Shown: positions 1-9,179, numbered from the stretch's first letter. The stretch: 50,789 nt of DNA from Nitrospirota bacterium (GCA_012026685.1 VEOY01000117.1:1-50789), one strand, 5' to 3'. The notes: generated by a model not told the origin, from the letters alone. Translations and numbers: made by a program.

Positions 1-911
1 AGGACCGCAAGGCGCTTGAGGCGAAGCTGAAGGACCAGGAGGATAAGCTCAAGGCGGTCTCCACTCAGGCGGAGCATCAGAAGGACCGTGATAAGGAACT
101 GGCAGCACTTACTGCAAAGAATTACGAGCGGCCGCTTGTTCGTATCGCCGGCGAATCTTATTCTGTCGGCAGGTTCGTCAACGAATCCGCTGCTGCTGAT
201 AATGTTAAGCGAAAATTGAAGAAGGGCCCTGCGCCCTGGGACAGAAAGAACCCCTTGGACACGTTCATTCTTGAGGAGGTGCTTTTCCACATGGCCCAGA
301 AGGAGAACATGACAGCCAAGGGTAGCGACGTTGATACTCTTTCCCGTGAGCACGGACTGTCCAGGGAGGAAGCCCAATATCTGATGAAATATCTTGCCGT
401 CGACAATATGTACCAGCGTAAGGCTGCTGAAGTTGCTTTGCCTTCGGTCGATGCAAAAACATATTATGAAAAGAACAGGGACGAGTTCGTTTCCCGGCCT
501 GCAGGCAAGTCCGTACGTATTATGGCAATTCCTTATACGGCAAATGATGAACTTGAGAAGGGCATTCTTGCCCTCGAATTCCTGCAGGAAGCTTCCAAAG
601 GGAAATCCCTCGAGGACATTGCGAGGAAGAACCGCAGTAACGCAAGTTTGAGAGAAGTCCCCGTGGATTCTCTCAAAGGGTGGTTGCGTGAAAAGGTCGA
701 TCTTTTGCGTGATGGGGAGTTGAGCCCGGTCATCTCTTCCGGCAATGAATATGTGATCATGCAGACTCAAAAGGTAAAAATACAGTATCGGCCATATGAG
801 GAAGTTCGCAATGAAATACTAAAAAAACTTACTCCTGACAACAATGAGCAAAAACGTCTGATCGAACACTGGCTTGGCAAAATTTATGATCAGGCCGAAT
901 TCATAAGGTGA
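1..911 (+). CDS. SurA/PpiC-like peptidyl-prolyl isomerase (5' truncated)
   Basis: The frame is open from the left edge (first full codon at base 3), so the N-terminus lies outside the window. The visible part has 302 residues. The first ~35 are a charged, Lys/Glu/Gln-rich coiled-coil-like segment. A SurA_N-like helical region follows, with the Tyr-Tyr-x-x-Asn-x-x-x-Phe pattern typical of parvulin-type chaperones ahead of the isomerase domain (YYEKNRDEF, ~155-163). The C-terminal ~110 residues resemble a PpiC/rotamase domain that ends in a helix. Such proteins help fold or stabilise exported envelope proteins. I infer periplasmic location, because the signal or anchor is not visible. Seven bases separate it from the TPR gene, so the two are probably co-transcribed. 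A TTG at 216 is internal and not the start. The family is fairly sure; catalytic activity is not. Confidence 0.7.
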   Translation, partial: DRKALEAKLKDQEDKLKAVSTQAEHQKDRDKELAALTAKNYERPLVRIAGESYSVGRFVNESAAADNVKRKLKKGPAPWDRKNPLDTFILEEVLFHMAQKENMTAKGSDVDTLSREHGLSREEAQYLMKYLAVDNMYQRKAAEVALPSVDAKTYYEKNRDEFVSRPAGKSVRIMAIPYTANDELEKGILALEFLQEASKGKSLEDIARKNRSNASLREVPVDSLKGWLREKVDLLRDGELSPVISSGNEYVIMQTQKVKIQYRPYEEVRNEILKKLTPDNNEQKRLIEHWLGKIYDQAEFIR

Positions 912-918
912 TCAAATA

Positions 919-2064
919 ATGGACATCGACCGCGAGATAGAGCTGGCAAAACGGAAGCCCCTGACATCGGAAACGCTTAATTATATCGGTGATCTCTGCC
1001 TGAAAAAGGGCGACAAACAGCGGGCGGTCGCATACTACTTCGAAGCAGTGGATAAGCTCCATTTCGCTCAGAAGGAAAAAAAGATGGCCATCTGCAAAAA
1101 GATCATCAAGATCTCCCCCAATTCGGAAAGAGCGTATGAAGGGATCATCGAGGTCCTTTCAAAAATGGGTCTGGTCATTGAAGAAAAGAAATATCTGCAC
1201 ACGCTTGCAAGGATTTGCGAGGAAAAAGGTGATCGCGATAAAGCAGAAGAGCTTTATGCAAAGATCAAGGAACTGGACCCTCATGTAAGCCTGCCGGGAA
1301 CATTCTTTTATCGGTCTCAGGACGAGGTGCCGGCCAGGGAGCCATCAGCGGACCAGACCGCCTCGGATAAACTGCCAACGCGGCAGGGTGAAGAAGAACT
1401 GACGAGTGAAGATTCCGGAGGGGCAGCTGATCGTGCGGACAAACAAACGACGGATATCTTACCTGTTAACGAAGAGAAGCTCATTGAAGCCAGCCTCGAG
1501 GAGGTCTCGGAAGAAATTCCTTTTCTATCCAGGGGCCATGAACTCAAAAAATACGTCCCGAAAAAGCATATTTTCATTGCTGCATCGGCCTGCATTCTTG
1601 CCGTCGTTCTGATCTTTGTTGCGGTTCAGGGAAGACGCAGCGTAGATCCTTCCGTCAATCTCCCTTTTTCAGCTGCGTTTGACAATATCGAAGTGCATGC
1701 TGAGTTCGTCAAGGACATGAGCGAGATATCATCCATCGTGTCGTCAGATGCAGCCAGGGGTATGTCATTTATTGCCTTCTCTCTCAAATCTGTTGATGGC
1801 TGCATGCCTGATACATTTGCATCATTGTCCCCCGGCATGATATCGTTACTTGACCAAAGGGGGAGTGCGACGGAGATAAAGACTGTCGAGGGTCTGCAGA
1901 AACTTTCGAAAATCATTTATAAGTCCAATGTATGCGGAAAGGAAAACGGGGTTGTTTTTGTTCGCGTGATAATCCCCGTGCTGCGTAATACTTCGTATTC
2001 CGGCATTGCGCTGAGGATACCTGAAAAGAATGAGCCCATACTTCTGAAATGGAATGTGCAATGA
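919..2064 (+). CDS. TPR-containing single-pass membrane protein
   Basis: This 381-residue protein has TPR-like helical repeats in residues ~1-125 (for example GDLCLKKGDKQRAVAYYFEA and EEKGDRDKAEELYAKIKEL). An acidic, low-complexity linker spans ~130-210. One hydrophobic segment lies at about 218-237 (HIFIAASACILAVVLIFVAV), and a ~140-residue C-terminal domain that I do not recognise follows. The basic KKYVPKK before the helix suggests the TPR part is cytoplasmic and the C-terminal domain periplasmic. AGGTGAT lies just before the ATG. Its stop overlaps the next start as ATGA, so the two are translationally coupled. It could be an assembly factor for an envelope complex, but function is unknown. 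Confidence 0.75.
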   Translation: MDIDREIELAKRKPLTSETLNYIGDLCLKKGDKQRAVAYYFEAVDKLHFAQKEKKMAICKKIIKISPNSERAYEGIIEVLSKMGLVIEEKKYLHTLARICEEKGDRDKAEELYAKIKELDPHVSLPGTFFYRSQDEVPAREPSADQTASDKLPTRQGEEELTSEDSGGAADRADKQTTDILPVNEEKLIEASLEEVSEEIPFLSRGHELKKYVPKKHIFIAASACILAVVLIFVAVQGRRSVDPSVNLPFSAAFDNIEVHAEFVKDMSEISSIVSSDAARGMSFIAFSLKSVDGCMPDTFASLSPGMISLLDQRGSATEIKTVEGLQKLSKIIYKSNVCGKENGVVFVRVIIPVLRNTSYSGIALRIPEKNEPILLKWNVQ

Positions 2065-3512
2065 TCAGATATCCGGTCTGTATGATGGCAGTGCTTGTCC
2101 TTGCATTTCCTGTTGCCGCATCATCTGCGGCCGCCGAGATGGCAGCTCCCGGCCGTCAGGAAGCACGCTCAGGCAGCAGGATACTGACCCAAAAGCTCCG
2201 TAATAACATTTCGCTGAATGATCTGATTGTAGCATCAGGATATAGTATCAGTGATGAGGCCGTTGCGGGCTTTCTTGCCGATTTTATGGATCTCAACCCT
2301 TCAGTGAAAAGTATCAGCACCTTGAAGAAAGATACGCTGGTGAGAATTCCGCTCAGATATCTGAAAAAAGCGTCTGAGGGGAAGAGCGCAGTCACTGACA
2401 AGGCACCTGTCGTAAAGAAAAGGTTTGTCCGGAGGCAACCGAAGATCCAGATCGATAAGCCTCAGGTAACGGTCAGCAAGGCTGTGATCTTGAGCAGCAT
2501 AAAAGAGCTCCTTGCCGCGCTCGGCGAAAAGGTTACTGTCGATCAGGAAGGATTCAAGTTCTTTCAGATAAGCGAAAAAAGTAACCTGTCTTTTGACTCT
2601 GCACTGTTCCCCGTAATTGACCTGCACAAAGAGCGTCTTCTTGTCGTTGATTATACAGGCAGCTTTTCTGCCGACATGAAGAACCTTCTCGAAGTCGCAT
2701 GGCCTGAATATCGCGTCGTTATCCCATCGCGTTCATCTGATCTGAGAGCGCTTGTGCCGGCCGTGCTGCGGGAATCCGGATATGTTTTTCAGGAAGACGC
2801 CAGAATGATCTCGGGCGGAAACGCACAGATAGAATATCGTTCCGATTTTCTCGTCTACGGCACGACTGACGACAGGATGCAGGGTGATATTTCCCTTATC
2901 AGTATCCTCGGCAAAGACGAATTTCAAACACCCCCTGCGCTCGCATCCTGGTTCAATACCCGTAATATATCCCTCATAGAACTCTCCGAATACCAGAAAA
3001 CGGCATCCGCCGGGAAAAATGCTGAGATTTATCCTGTAAACAGTGCTGCCACGCACAGGGAATTCGCTGAAACCTGTATCAAGATCATGGGATATCCATT
3101 TGAACGCGACGCTGAAATCAGTCTTTCTAAAGGCAAAGGGATCCGCTATGCATTAATGGCGGATATCGCAATTGATTTGGGGTATCGAAAGAAAATCATT
3201 GAATTTTCTGATATTTCAGATATGGAACTGCACGCTGCCGGACAATTCGGCGCAGATGCTGCGAGAGTTGAGCCGCAGGAAAAAAGGACAGATGTCCTGA
3301 GAAAAATCCTGTCCCTGCTTTCCGTGGATTTCAAAAACCAGCAGAACAGCAATTCCGTCCATCTTACCCCTAAAGGGATGAGGTATCGCCTCATTATGCC
3401 CGGTTATCTGGTCCATGCGCTTAAAGGAACTTTTTTCATGACAGATGCTGAGTTCGACAGCGATATTCTCAGGAAGATCGTCTCGGACGACATAACCGTA
3501 GTGCAATTTTGA
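2061..3512 (+). CDS. Secreted protein with degenerate LysM-like N-terminal module
   Basis: I chose the ATG at 2061 because it gives the classic ATGA overlap with the upstream stop and a clean signal peptide (MIRYPVCMMAVLVLAFPVAA...). An upstream ATG at 2049 would add four residues. The mature protein is about 460 residues. Residues ~45-110 have the feel of a LysM-like module: a short helix, a Leu-Asn-Pro turn, then LKKDTLVRIPLRYL. A basic segment follows (KKRFVRRQPK). The remaining ~350 residues look like a mixed alpha/beta periplasmic domain without a motif I recognise. With the preceding isomerase and TPR genes and the following AMIN protein it probably forms an envelope module. The LysM reading is weak. 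Confidence 0.6.
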   Translation: MIRYPVCMMAVLVLAFPVAASSAAAEMAAPGRQEARSGSRILTQKLRNNISLNDLIVASGYSISDEAVAGFLADFMDLNPSVKSISTLKKDTLVRIPLRYLKKASEGKSAVTDKAPVVKKRFVRRQPKIQIDKPQVTVSKAVILSSIKELLAALGEKVTVDQEGFKFFQISEKSNLSFDSALFPVIDLHKERLLVVDYTGSFSADMKNLLEVAWPEYRVVIPSRSSDLRALVPAVLRESGYVFQEDARMISGGNAQIEYRSDFLVYGTTDDRMQGDISLISILGKDEFQTPPALASWFNTRNISLIELSEYQKTASAGKNAEIYPVNSAATHREFAETCIKIMGYPFERDAEISLSKGKGIRYALMADIAIDLGYRKKIIEFSDISDMELHAAGQFGADAARVEPQEKRTDVLRKILSLLSVDFKNQQNSNSVHLTPKGMRYRLIMPGYLVHALKGTFFMTDAEFDSDILRKIVSDDITVVQF

Positions 3513-3530
3513 TTTTTTTGTTATTTTTCT

Positions 3531-3559
3531 TTGACATAGGAACATTAAATATGATTTCA
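3531..3559 (+). promoter_or_regulatory. Possible promoter of the Ig-repeat/AMIN gene
   Basis: A perfect TTGACA (3531-3536) lies in an AT-rich 78-base gap. The best -10-like boxes are TATGAT at 3550-3555 (spacing only 13) and ATTTCA at 3554-3559 (spacing 17). The gene downstream has its own ribosome site (GGGAG before the ATG at 3591). Because neither -10 is ideal, this is tentative. Confidence 0.3.
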
Positions 3560-3590
3560 TATTACTCAATAACCAGATAGAGGGAGACGC

Positions 3591-5684
3591 ATGCTTCCAA
3601 AAAAAATACGGTTACGGACGAAATTCTTAATTTTTTCAGTACTTTTCATTGGATTGTCATTCAGCCTTGGACTTGCCGGAACTGTTGTCATAAAACCGGG
3701 TAAGTTCGACCACTTTACACTTCAGATGCCTGAACGTGCTGTAGCTGGAGAGAACTTCGTCGTGAAGGTGTCTGTATATGATGCCAATAAGAACCTGATC
3801 ACGAATTTTTCGGAATCGGGTAAAGAGTTCAAGGTCGATGTCAACGGAACGGCAACCGTCCAGCCGTCCGTACTCGGCGCATCGGCATTTTCCGGGGGCA
3901 TTGCAAATATTCTCGTCAGCAACAAGAAAGCGGAAAAGATATCGTTTTCCATTCGGGAATCAGGCGGCACTGTGCCTGTGATCTCGCGAGAAATTAGCAT
4001 TGTTCCGAACAAGCTGGATCATTTTACGCTACAGTCTCCCCAGACAGCGACAGCAGGCAATCCATTCGATGTGAAGGTTGTGGCTAAAGACATTTTCGAC
4101 AACACGGTAAGCGACCTGGACATCGGCAAGAACATCAAGATCACTTCAAGTGGTTCATCCTCAGTAAAGGCACTCGGAAGCGGAGTTCTGGACTTCAGGA
4201 CGGGCATGGCAACTGGAGCCTTTATATCTGAAAAAACCGGAGACCTCAGCATAGAAGTTCAGGATGTCGTCTCGGGCAGCATGGGAAAGACATTGCCCAT
4301 TCAGGTCAATCCCGGAGCGCTCGCATACTTCAAACTGGAGGCACCCAAAACTGCTATGGCAGGTGAGCCTTTCGAACTGTTGATTGCCGCATACGACGCA
4401 TTCGGCAATATAGTTTCTAATTATGCTGCTACCGGTAGCGGCGTAAAATTGACAACCACAGGAAGTTCCAAGATCGAGCCTGTTTCATTGACCCCGGCCG
4501 AATTTAAAAGTGGTCAGGCAATTACACGAATTCAGTATGAAAAGGCCGAAGATATACAGATTGTCGCAAAAGAATTTAATCGGGAGCAGTCCGGGAAAAC
4601 AGCTGAAATACAGATATTCAACGCCTATCCTGATCACTTTGTGGTCTTGACCCCTGACACCGCGGTTTCGGGGCAGAAGTTCAAGGTGAAGATCGAGGCA
4701 TATGACCGTTTTAACAATCTTGCGAAGGATTTCAATTTGACCGGCAATGAGGTCCTGCTCAGCACAACAGGAAGCGGCGTGCTGAGTCCTTCAAAGGTTT
4801 CTCCTCCTGATTTTGTGAACGGCATTGCAGTCGCTGATGTCATATATGATAAGGCTGAGTCTTTTCAGATCTCAGCACGTATGTCATCGGACAAGGTCCC
4901 CGGTAGGATGATAACGAGTGATCATCGGGATGTAAATAAAGAGATTTCCCGTCAGCAAGCTGCCGTTATACCAAAGAAGGAAATCAGAAGGCCTGCAGAT
5001 GAAAAAGCGGTAAAGAAGGAACAAAAGAAAGAAGTCAGAAAAGAAAAACCGACTAAACCCGAAGCGAAGAAAGACTCATTGAATGAGGCAGAGGCGACAA
5101 AGACACCAAAGGAATCTACAAAAAAAACTCCTCAAAAGAAGCAGGCAATAGCGAAAAAAGAGGTTCCGGCCACCCCGGTTCAGCAGAAAAAAAGTGTTCC
5201 TGAAGAAACCAAGAAGCCCGGAGGAGAAATAGCCAAGAAAGAGGCTCCTGCGGCAAAGGCTCCAGACAAAAAGGTTATTTCCGAGGAGCCAAGGAAACCT
5301 GCAGTAGAGGTAGCCAAAAAAGAGGAAACAAAACCTGCGACATCTCATTTGTACCATGTCAGTAATGTATCGATCATTGAAGCAAAAGAAAAAGTCATGC
5401 TTGTCATCAACGTCACGAACCCCAATGGCAACCTCGAATACGGAGATGAGATTGAATCAAAATATGGCAAGGATTGGCTTAAGGTGAAAATGAAGCCCGC
5501 AGTCAACAGTACCGAAAAAACGTTCAAGTTCAAGTCAGCCTACGTCGGGGAGGTCCTTATAGAGGAGGACAAGACCGGAGGACAGAACATGGTCAATATG
5601 TATATTGAACTGATTCCTGCCGGTCTTACCTATGACATAGCCCGCATAAAGAATACCCTCGTTATAACTTTTTCAAATCCCTAG
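3591..5684 (+). CDS. Ig-like repeat protein with Lys/Glu/Pro-rich linker and C-terminal AMIN-like domain
   Basis: This 697-residue exported protein starts with a basic stretch and a hydrophobic signal or anchor (~12-28). Four tandem ~105-residue repeats follow. Each opens like DHFTLQSP.TA.AG..F.VKV.A.D.F.N and lies at about 33-137, 137-242, 242-343 and 343-445. This resembles bacterial Ig-like or invasin/filamin-type modules. Residues ~460-585 are a low-complexity linker very rich in Lys, Glu, Pro and Ala (repeated KKEAPA or AKKE units). The last ~110 residues resemble an AMIN domain, the beta-sandwich found in PilQ secretins and murein amidases that binds peptidoglycan or the envelope. I infer a periplasm-spanning structural protein, with the basic linker perhaps crossing or contacting the peptidoglycan. 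A GGGAG ribosome site precedes the ATG. A shorter AMIN protein, the amidase, is 3.8 kb downstream. Confidence 0.65.
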   Translation: MLPKKIRLRTKFLIFSVLFIGLSFSLGLAGTVVIKPGKFDHFTLQMPERAVAGENFVVKVSVYDANKNLITNFSESGKEFKVDVNGTATVQPSVLGASAFSGGIANILVSNKKAEKISFSIRESGGTVPVISREISIVPNKLDHFTLQSPQTATAGNPFDVKVVAKDIFDNTVSDLDIGKNIKITSSGSSSVKALGSGVLDFRTGMATGAFISEKTGDLSIEVQDVVSGSMGKTLPIQVNPGALAYFKLEAPKTAMAGEPFELLIAAYDAFGNIVSNYAATGSGVKLTTTGSSKIEPVSLTPAEFKSGQAITRIQYEKAEDIQIVAKEFNREQSGKTAEIQIFNAYPDHFVVLTPDTAVSGQKFKVKIEAYDRFNNLAKDFNLTGNEVLLSTTGSGVLSPSKVSPPDFVNGIAVADVIYDKAESFQISARMSSDKVPGRMITSDHRDVNKEISRQQAAVIPKKEIRRPADEKAVKKEQKKEVRKEKPTKPEAKKDSLNEAEATKTPKESTKKTPQKKQAIAKKEVPATPVQQKKSVPEETKKPGGEIAKKEAPAAKAPDKKVISEEPRKPAVEVAKKEETKPATSHLYHVSNVSIIEAKEKVMLVINVTNPNGNLEYGDEIESKYGKDWLKVKMKPAVNSTEKTFKFKSAYVGEVLIEEDKTGGQNMVNMYIELIPAGLTYDIARIKNTLVITFSNP

Positions 5685-5813
5685 TATCCCTCTGTCCCAG
5701 ACTTCTTCAACATCCATCAGTTCTCATTTTTTCTGACATATTATGCATATATCACTTGCGCTTTGACGGAAGCTTTACTAACATGGAAATAGCAATATTT
5801 ATGGGAGGTTCAC

Positions 5814-6077
5814 ATGCCGGCAAAGAAAACTGTTGTATATGAATGTACTGTCTGCGGCACAGAAGTCACGGTGACCAGCGAGGGACTAAGCGACCTGGGG
5901 CCAGTATACTGCTGCGACATTGCCCTGGGCGCTAGCCAGAAAGGGGTTTCACCAAAACCTGCCGCAAAGATCACTTCAAAGAAGAAAACTACAGTCCATA
6001 CCGCAAAGGTAGTGACCAAAAAATCACTACCCCGGAAAGTCAAAAAGGCTGTCCCCAAAAAGTACTCCAAGATGTAG
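5814..6077 (+). CDS. Desulforedoxin/zinc-ribbon-like mini-protein with Lys-rich tail
   Basis: This 87-residue protein has an N-terminal metal-site pattern: Y-E-C-T-V-C-G at 9-15, then C-C about 18 residues later (VYCCD). This is close to the C-x2-C...C-C arrangement of desulforedoxin, where four cysteines hold iron; zinc is equally possible here. The second half is a Lys/Thr/Val-rich basic tail (about 18 Lys in the last ~45 residues), suggesting contact with nucleic acid or an acidic partner. A strong GGGAGG site precedes the ATG. A weak promoter could be TTGCGC (5756) - 17 bp - TAACAT (5779). It ends 9 bases before nrdJ, so a redox role with the reductase is possible but inferred. Confidence 0.65.
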   Translation: MPAKKTVVYECTVCGTEVTVTSEGLSDLGPVYCCDIALGASQKGVSPKPAAKITSKKKTTVHTAKVVTKKSLPRKVKKAVPKKYSKM

Positions 6078-6086
6078 GATGACGAT

Positions 6087-7799
6087 ATGAAGCTTACCGA
6101 TAACGCAGTTGCCGTTTTGAACAGGCGTTATCTGCTCAGGGACGAAGAAGGCAGCACAAGAGAGACTCCCGAGGGTCTCTTCAGGCGTGTTGCGTCGTTT
6201 GTGGCATCGAGTGAGCGGAATTTTGAAGGCGATGCTGCACTCTGGGAAGAAAAGTTCTACGCTCTCATGGATGACCTTCGGTTTCTGCCGAATTCTCCTA
6301 CAATGATGAATGCCGGAAAGCCAAATGGCCAGCTTGCGGCATGTTTTGTCCTGCCGGTAGAAGATTCCATGGGCAGCATTTTCGATACGCTCAAAAGTGC
6401 CGCATTGATCCTTCAAAGCGGAGGAGGAACAGGCTTTTCATTTTCCCATCTCCGACCTCGCTCAGATATCGTTCACTCAACGGGCGGCAATGCGAGCGGC
6501 CCTGTCTCATTTATGAAGGTGTTCAATACTGCCACTGAGGTAATCAAGCAGGGTGGTGCCCGTCGGGGTGCGAATATGGGAATACTCAGAGTGGATCATC
6601 CAGATATCCTCGATTTCATCAGGGTGAAAAGGGACATCGGAGCCCTTGAGAACTTTAATATCTCCGTTGCTGTTTCCGACATCTTCATGACGGCCCTGCG
6701 TCATGAAGATGAATATGAGCTGATCAACCCCCGGACAAAACGTGTAACGGGCACGCTGAAGGCCAGGACTGTCTTCGACGAGATGGTGGAGAGTGCGTGG
6801 GAGACGGGCGACCCCGGCATTATCTTTATCGACGTCATGAACCGTTCCAATCCGACGCCTCATCTCGGCCCGATCGAATCGACAAATCCTTGCGGAGAGC
6901 AGCCGCTCTTGCCTTATGAGGCATGCGTATTAGGATCGATGAACCTTGCAAGGTATGTACTGTTCAAGAACGATACTGCTCACTTTGATTATGACAGCCT
7001 TGCAGAGGATATTATGACTGCCGTGCGATTTCTTGATGACGCGATTGACGCCAATACCTATCCCCTGCCAGATATTGAGCTCATGCACAAGGGAAACCGC
7101 AAGATCGGTCTTGGCATAATGGGATGGGCTGATGTGCTTATCGCTTTAGGCCTGCCATACAACAGCAGGCGCTCATTCAGGCTGGCGGAACAGTTTATGA
7201 AGTTCTTTGGCGGCAGAGCAAGGGAATGTTCTGAGCAGCTTGCCCGGGAACGCGGCGTATTCCCCAATTTTCAGGGTTCGGTCTTCGATGCCGCCGGAAT
7301 GCCGCGGGTCAGGAATGCGACGACAACCACCATTGCGCCTACCGGAACGCTTTCCCTGATTGCGGGTTGTTCGAGCGGAATAGAGCCGATTTACTCTCTT
7401 GCGCATAAGAGGCTCGTTATGGATACAGAACTTGCCGAGGTCAATAACAGTTTTTTTGAAAAGGCTAAGACCATGGGCCTTGACTTGACAGAGCTGAGAA
7501 TGCGTATCGAAAAGACCGGAACACTTCGCGGTATTCGTGAAGTCCCCCCCAGGATTCGCCGGATCTACAGGACTGCACTTGAAATTCCCTATAGGGACCA
7601 TATAGAGATGCAGGCGGCATTTCAGAAGTATACGGACAATGCCGTTTCAAAGACGATCAATATGCCGCGAAACGCAAAAAAGGATGATGTCGCGCGTGCA
7701 TACCTGTACGCTTACGAACGGGGCTGCAAGGGTGTGACTGTTTTCAGATATGGCGCCCGCAAAAGGGGTGTGCTTGTCCGCTTCCAGGAAACCGACTGA
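6087..7799 (+). CDS. nrdJ: Adenosylcobalamin-dependent (class II) ribonucleoside-diphosphate reductase, short form
   Basis: This enzyme reduces ribonucleotides to deoxyribonucleotides using a B12-derived radical. Over 570 residues it shows the class II core: NSPTMMNAG (69-77), SGGGTGFSFS (111-120), the active-site loop NPCGEQ (267-272) with radical Cys269 and Glu271, and the late motif APTGTLSLIAG (417-427). Cys86 and Cys280 sit where the reducible cysteine pair of class II enzymes is expected. The protein ends soon after GCKGVTVFRYG (547-556). The cysteine-rich C-terminal redox/zinc tail of many bacterial NrdJ proteins is missing, and I find no frameshifted remainder downstream. The start has GGATGA as ribosome site. 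A B12 adenosyltransferase (cobO) at 40.0 kb could supply the cofactor. Confidence 0.93.
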   Translation: MKLTDNAVAVLNRRYLLRDEEGSTRETPEGLFRRVASFVASSERNFEGDAALWEEKFYALMDDLRFLPNSPTMMNAGKPNGQLAACFVLPVEDSMGSIFDTLKSAALILQSGGGTGFSFSHLRPRSDIVHSTGGNASGPVSFMKVFNTATEVIKQGGARRGANMGILRVDHPDILDFIRVKRDIGALENFNISVAVSDIFMTALRHEDEYELINPRTKRVTGTLKARTVFDEMVESAWETGDPGIIFIDVMNRSNPTPHLGPIESTNPCGEQPLLPYEACVLGSMNLARYVLFKNDTAHFDYDSLAEDIMTAVRFLDDAIDANTYPLPDIELMHKGNRKIGLGIMGWADVLIALGLPYNSRRSFRLAEQFMKFFGGRARECSEQLARERGVFPNFQGSVFDAAGMPRVRNATTTTIAPTGTLSLIAGCSSGIEPIYSLAHKRLVMDTELAEVNNSFFEKAKTMGLDLTELRMRIEKTGTLRGIREVPPRIRRIYRTALEIPYRDHIEMQAAFQKYTDNAVSKTINMPRNAKKDDVARAYLYAYERGCKGVTVFRYGARKRGVLVRFQETD

Positions 7800-7846
7800 C
7801 CCCCTAGAACGCTACAGATATTTGCATCTATTGGTTATTATAGACA

Positions 7847-9091
7847 ATGAATGTTCTGCTTCTAAACCCGAACCGGTTCCGTACACCGCCGGCTCCTCCC
7901 ATCGGACTGGAAGTTCTTGCCGGACACGTCGCACAGGACGGACATTCCGTCAGGGTACTTGATCTCTGTTTTTCCGATGATATGTATGCCGATATTGACA
8001 GGGCTGCTGAAACGTTCAGGCCCGACCTTGCCGGCATCACGATCAGGAATATCGACAGTGTTCTTTATGAGAACAATGAATTTTATCTTGAAGAAATCGG
8101 GCAGCTCGTTATGCACTTCAGGAATAAGTACGGGATACCGGTGATCGTTGGCGGAGCGGCATTATCTGCCGACCCTGCCGGCATTCTCGAATATCTTGGT
8201 GCGGACCATGCAATTGCGGGACCGGCAGAAGGTGTGATCACCGAAGTGCTCTCCTCTTTACAGAAAGGACAGAGCGTTCCTCGTCTCATACGTGGTTTTT
8301 ACAAGCCATATTCCCGTTCCTTAAGATGCACAGCAGGAATCGATTACCCGGTATATACTCGGGAAGGCGGCATACCGGGATTCGAGACACATAAAGGGTG
8401 CAGTTCATCCTGCGTTTATTGCCTCGAGGCGGACGCGCCCGTAGCCTTCAAAAATCCTGAAGATATTGTACGGGAGATCACGTGGTTCACGAAAAAGGGT
8501 TACAATCATTTCCACCTCTGCGACCCGGAATTCAATGAGGACCTTGATCATGCGCTCTCCTTCTGCACAGCACTTAAACAGTCGGGGATGAATATCCTGT
8601 GGACCCTGTATATGAAGCCGGGAAATTATAATCAGAAGCTCTTCAGGCTCATGAGAGAAACGGGGGTATATCTCATAACGCTCACGGTCGATTCCTTCAA
8701 GAAATGCCCCCTGTATTGGGATGATATAGAAAAGATCATCTTCAATGCAAAGACCAACGGCATCAAAATATCTGTAGATTTTCTTACTGGCTTCCCTTAC
8801 GAGGATGAGGAGCTTCTGAAGTGGTGCCTCGATTTCTTCAGACGTCTCCAGCCTGACAGGGTGAACATAAATACCTATATCCGGCTATATAAAGCCCTGA
8901 CAATTACCAGGATCATAAGCAAGGACCCCTCTCTTGCCAGCTGCCTTAAAGGGAACACTGATGACGATGCCTTGATCCACCCGGTTTTCTTTAACCGCAT
9001 AGATAACGACAAGCTCAGGCAATATATCGGTGATGATCCGATTTTCAGGATCGATGGTGCAGAAAAGGGAGTAAATTACACGAGAAGTTAG
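7847..9091 (+). CDS. B12-binding-domain-like radical SAM protein
   Basis: This 414-residue protein has an N-terminal cobalamin-binding-like Rossmann region (~1-140), opening with NVLLLNPNRFRTPPAPPIGL and followed by PVIVGGAALSADP. A radical SAM core begins with the CxxxCxxC cluster motif at Cys185, Cys189 and Cys192 (GCSSSCVYC), with the substrate and SAM TIM-barrel behind it. Members of this broad class do methylations, ring rearrangements or other radical chemistry. I see no DxHxxG motif, so base-off B12 binding is not assured. There is no Shine-Dalgarno sequence. TATTAT (7836-7841) lies five bases before the ATG, but no good -35 is seen. The gap to nrdJ is 47 bases. Substrate unknown. Confidence 0.75.
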   Translation: MNVLLLNPNRFRTPPAPPIGLEVLAGHVAQDGHSVRVLDLCFSDDMYADIDRAAETFRPDLAGITIRNIDSVLYENNEFYLEEIGQLVMHFRNKYGIPVIVGGAALSADPAGILEYLGADHAIAGPAEGVITEVLSSLQKGQSVPRLIRGFYKPYSRSLRCTAGIDYPVYTREGGIPGFETHKGCSSSCVYCLEADAPVAFKNPEDIVREITWFTKKGYNHFHLCDPEFNEDLDHALSFCTALKQSGMNILWTLYMKPGNYNQKLFRLMRETGVYLITLTVDSFKKCPLYWDDIEKIIFNAKTNGIKISVDFLTGFPYEDEELLKWCLDFFRRLQPDRVNINTYIRLYKALTITRIISKDPSLASCLKGNTDDDALIHPVFFNRIDNDKLRQYIGDDPIFRIDGAEKGVNYTRS

Positions 9092-9179
9092 TCTTGTCCC
9101 TGGGTCAAGAAAGTTGCCCGCATAACCTAAAATTATCCCATGATTGCAGAAGGAAAGGTCGATATACATAAGAAAATAC

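Noticed and set aside
4970-5340. CRISPR-like or simple-sequence repeat array
   Set aside because: The repetitiveness is codon-level low complexity of the Lys/Glu/Pro linker, without constant repeat and spacer lengths.
7799-7962. Frameshifted NrdJ C-terminal tail downstream
   Set aside because: The alternative frame after the stop shows no CxxC or zinc-ribbon pattern and overlaps the radical SAM start.
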